Shown piece after piece: positions 61,346 to 64,000 of a stretch of DNA of 64,000 nt (positions are counted from its first letter, which is position 1; each line of letters begins with the position of its first letter). The stretch spans positions 32,373,528-32,437,527 of the forward strand of contig NC_091947.1 of assembly GCF_041260155.1 (NCBI RefSeq). The letters are read 5' to 3'. The translations under genes and the position numbers were made by a program. The notes below the pieces were generated by a model. The model was not told the origin of the DNA, did not search any database, and was given only the letters and a program-made list of their open reading frames with translations. This DNA is from Ptychodera flava (Eukaryota; Hemichordata; Enteropneusta; Ptychoderidae).

Positions 61346-61791
61346 AGTTAGACTGAGTTATGAACAACAATTTTTTGATGCGCGAAATGATGCGCACTGT
61401 AACAAAACGCACAGTCAACAGTGTCATCGCCAGCAACAGTCTACGCACTTCTCTTTGAAATATGCAAGATATTTTTTCCCTAATTTATCTTGTACCTGCG
61501 TTTCAAAGGATTGCAAAAGCAACACTAAACAAACTACAATAAAGCAGTTCAATTGCTCTATTGAGTCGTAGTCGTGTTACAAGTGTGACATGACCCCATG
61601 GTTTCAAGGGTGAGGAAGGTATCTAAATATAACAATGTCATCATTGTTGGATAAGTCTTGCTAGCTTTTAAATGTAATGATTGATAACTGAACATTCTTC
61701 AATAGTATGATATTTGATGATTTATTAAATACGAATGTGAAAGAATGTTGCCTTTCACTGTAGTAGATAATCGCATACATAAGGATAATCA

Positions 61792-62061
61792 ATGAGGTTT
61801 ACTTCGTTTTCGCAGACTGTGTTGAGTGTGATGAAAGTACGCGCCCTTGCTTCCCACAGCCTAAGCCTAGCAGTCTACAGATCAGTAGATTGCCATATTG
61901 CCGAATTAATCTTACTGATGGTGAAATTGCGAAATGATATTATTCATATGATCAATATTTCTGACGAACACAGGCCAGCCTCCATCTTCAGAGCAGTACA
62001 TATGTTTTGCACTGTATTCGGGGAAGGTCACAAAGTTTTCAGAAGGGAATTTTTTATTTAA
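61792..62061 (+). other. open frame of unknown status after a splice-acceptor-like site
   Basis: TTCGTTTTCGCAG at about 61803-61815 is followed by 82 codons to TAA. The peptide (TVLSVMKVRALASHS... in start) matches nothing I recognise. Could be a terminal exon or chance. Confidence 0.15.
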
Positions 62062-62267
62062 ACTTTATTTATTAATCTCGATAACTCCATAGGTTACGAA
62101 AACCTCTTTTCATGGAGGTCGAGACACAAAAAGACATAAAACACAAATACAATCAAACATTAAACGAGACACAGCCCCATATGATTCATATGATTGTAGT
62201 AGTGGAAATGTTATATTGTGACTACTCAAGTGTGGCATCGAGGTCAATTCTCTGGAATATTACACGC

Positions 62268-62288
62268 ATACCTACATACCTACATACA

Positions 62289-62322
<34 letters not shown>

Positions 62323-62327
62323 CATAC

Positions 62328-62418
<91 letters not shown>
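62268..62418. repeat. (TACA)n(TA)n microsatellite
   Basis: Tetranucleotide then dinucleotide tract; YIHT/YIYI frames are artefacts. Confidence 0.95.
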
Positions 62419-62422
<4 letters not shown>

Positions 62423-63441
62423 AAGTAAAACTTCAGTAAACTAAGTTCACTGATGTTTATTTAGAATTCTTCTGATGAAAGAGATGTAGTGTTTTAATTT
62501 TCTTAGACACTGGCATACAATTGTATCACATACTGGGTGATTAATTTCCCAAACAAACAAATATCTACAAGTGAGCCTTAATCATTGAATATGAACTGAA
62601 TTTCTCAGTGTAATTGGGACAGTAAAGTAAATCTGATCGAAAGAGAATACCCCTAAGAACATTCAAACACGGTTTAAGAAACAGGTTGTATTTGAGTATA
62701 TTTTTTTTTAACCAAAAATTAAATATTTTAAAGAATGTTTCAAAAATGCAAGTCAAATTTCTTAAACACATATGCACGTGTAACAATTATATTACAACAA
62801 GCACATTTATGTCAATTATCCATAATCTGTAAATGCATGGACATTGTCAATTTTATATTGGAAACAAATTGTTCATAGCTGTCGGATTTTCACATCATTT
62901 ATTACAATTTCACACATTGATACCTTTTCAAACTCTCTGTACACTAGGTTCTCAACCTAGTATTAATGCTCGGCATCTCCCTTCGAGAAAAAGCTAGCGA
63001 GAGGACGTTGGGATACAGGAATATAGTGGCTCTAAGTCTTAAAATAACACCGTTTATTTTTTATACATGGATGTGTTGTAGTTTCTTTCTCCTTGCTTCT
63101 CCCATCTATGCTTCCTCTGTACTTGTAAACACACCTCTTATATATAGCGCTTATTTGCATACAATGGAAATGTACAATCGTCGCATCACCCTCTTTACAT
63201 GTGGATATTGGAGAGGTTAAGATTGCATATGTGAACGGGAAGTGAAGTGACACCTCATCACTCTCTTCGCTCTCTTATCATATTTTGATGATGCCACGCG
63301 TTCTCTTGTCCTTTGGCGGTCGTTTTCAACGTAAAACGGCCACTTTTCATGTACATCTTTTCCGAGGTTGATGTTTACGCTCTCTCTGTTATAGACTTAA
63401 TGTTCACTCGTTTAATAAGTCTTACGCCCTCGTGTGGCCAC

Positions 63442-63561
63442 TATAAATTTTGAAACAAAAGCGAAGCAACTTGGGAAGGGCCTCGGCCAGCTGATGAAAG
63501 CTCAGCTTGTACACGCACGGACGTCTGTTGGCGACGCCGGCAATCAAAGCATTTTTCAAGG
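63442..63561 (+). promoter_or_regulatory. possible TATA promoter and first exon of a downstream gene
   Basis: TATAAA at 63442-63447 is followed about 55 bases later by an ATG at 63495 in a GC-richer stretch (CTGATGAAAGCTCAGCTTG, GGCGACGCCGGCAATC), ending CAAG|GTAGGA near 63561. The ATG frame is open to that donor (phase 1). The peptide is not recognisable. Confidence 0.25.
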
Positions 63562-64000
63562 TAGGAATTACTGTTTATGTTTTATTGGTCTCCCAGTGAA
63601 GTTTGTGTGTTTCCATGTCAGCATTTGTGTCTCCGATAGCGAGTTTTACAAAGCAGACATCTGACGATCAAAGGTCACGTCGCCAGTCATGGCCCAGATA
63701 TTATTATAAGCTTGGTGCGCAGTGAATATAACCAGTGCTTTGTATTTCAACGACTGTAAAGTACGGATGAACAGTAATGCATCAATTGTATTTTCAGCGT
63801 ATCTGCAACAAGCAGTTGATGTTGTATGTACCATTAGGCAATATATAATATTAGTGGCCTATCATGGTTAGTCTCACAGCCGGGTCTCACGGTGCAGTGT
63901 GCTAAAAGGCCAGTGACTTGATCCCCGGGATCAAGTTTGTTCTAGTCTGTAAGGGGATTATGGAGTGTCATAGCCTTTGTTTTCCATTGAAATTGTAATC

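Overview
The window is animal genomic DNA, AT-rich and dense in transposable elements, with genes split into short exons by GT-AG introns. The transposon mix (Ty3-type LTR element, jockey/CR1-like LINEs, a Penelope-like fragment, a pogo/Tigger-type DNA transposon, a tRNA-derived SINE, many palindromic MITEs) suggests a marine invertebrate. I cannot name the species.

The host content I can support is a tandem pair of SLC28-type concentrative nucleoside transporter (CNT) genes, both on the + strand. Copy A has ten coding exons from 4,940 to 20,892, giving 611 residues. Copy B has the same ten exons from 32,710 to 54,360 plus a probable start-codon exon at 30,361-30,474, giving 650 codons. Exon phases match exactly and exon lengths match except for one extra codon in exon 6B. 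Introns and flanks are also partly alignable (about 0.85-22.8 kb against 27.85-56.77 kb), so a whole gene was duplicated. Both copies keep the CNT signature NEFVAY and the likely Na+ site. In both, the HP1 motif that binds the nucleobase in studied CNTs (GQTEA) has changed, to GPTIA in A and GHTVA in B. Copy B has one in-frame TAG in exon 2 and is otherwise intact, so it is a very recent pseudogene, a null allele or a sequence error. Both copies use a GC-AG intron after exon 7.

Layout: 0-4.9 kb, copy A upstream flank with a palindromic MITE and microsatellites; 4.9-21 kb, copy A, whose intron 5 holds a large foldback element, a recent ~2 kb tandem duplication and tRNA-SINEs; 21-28 kb, downstream flank, then two degenerate LINEs lying head to head; 28-32.7 kb, copy B upstream flank with MITEs, a 9-bp-TSD element and the candidate first exon; 32.7-54.4 kb, copy B, whose 8.6-kb intron 7 is a transposon nest (Penelope fragment, then Tigger interrupted by a Ty3 element, itself interrupted by a GCGAGAA foldback); 54.4-64 kb, downstream flank, a rearranged third partial copy of the upstream flank, and repeats. 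Near 63.44 kb a TATA box and possible first exon may mark another gene.

Elements found in both copies (intron-5 foldback, SINE) probably predate the duplication. The intron-7B nest and the foldback next to exon 7B came after it.
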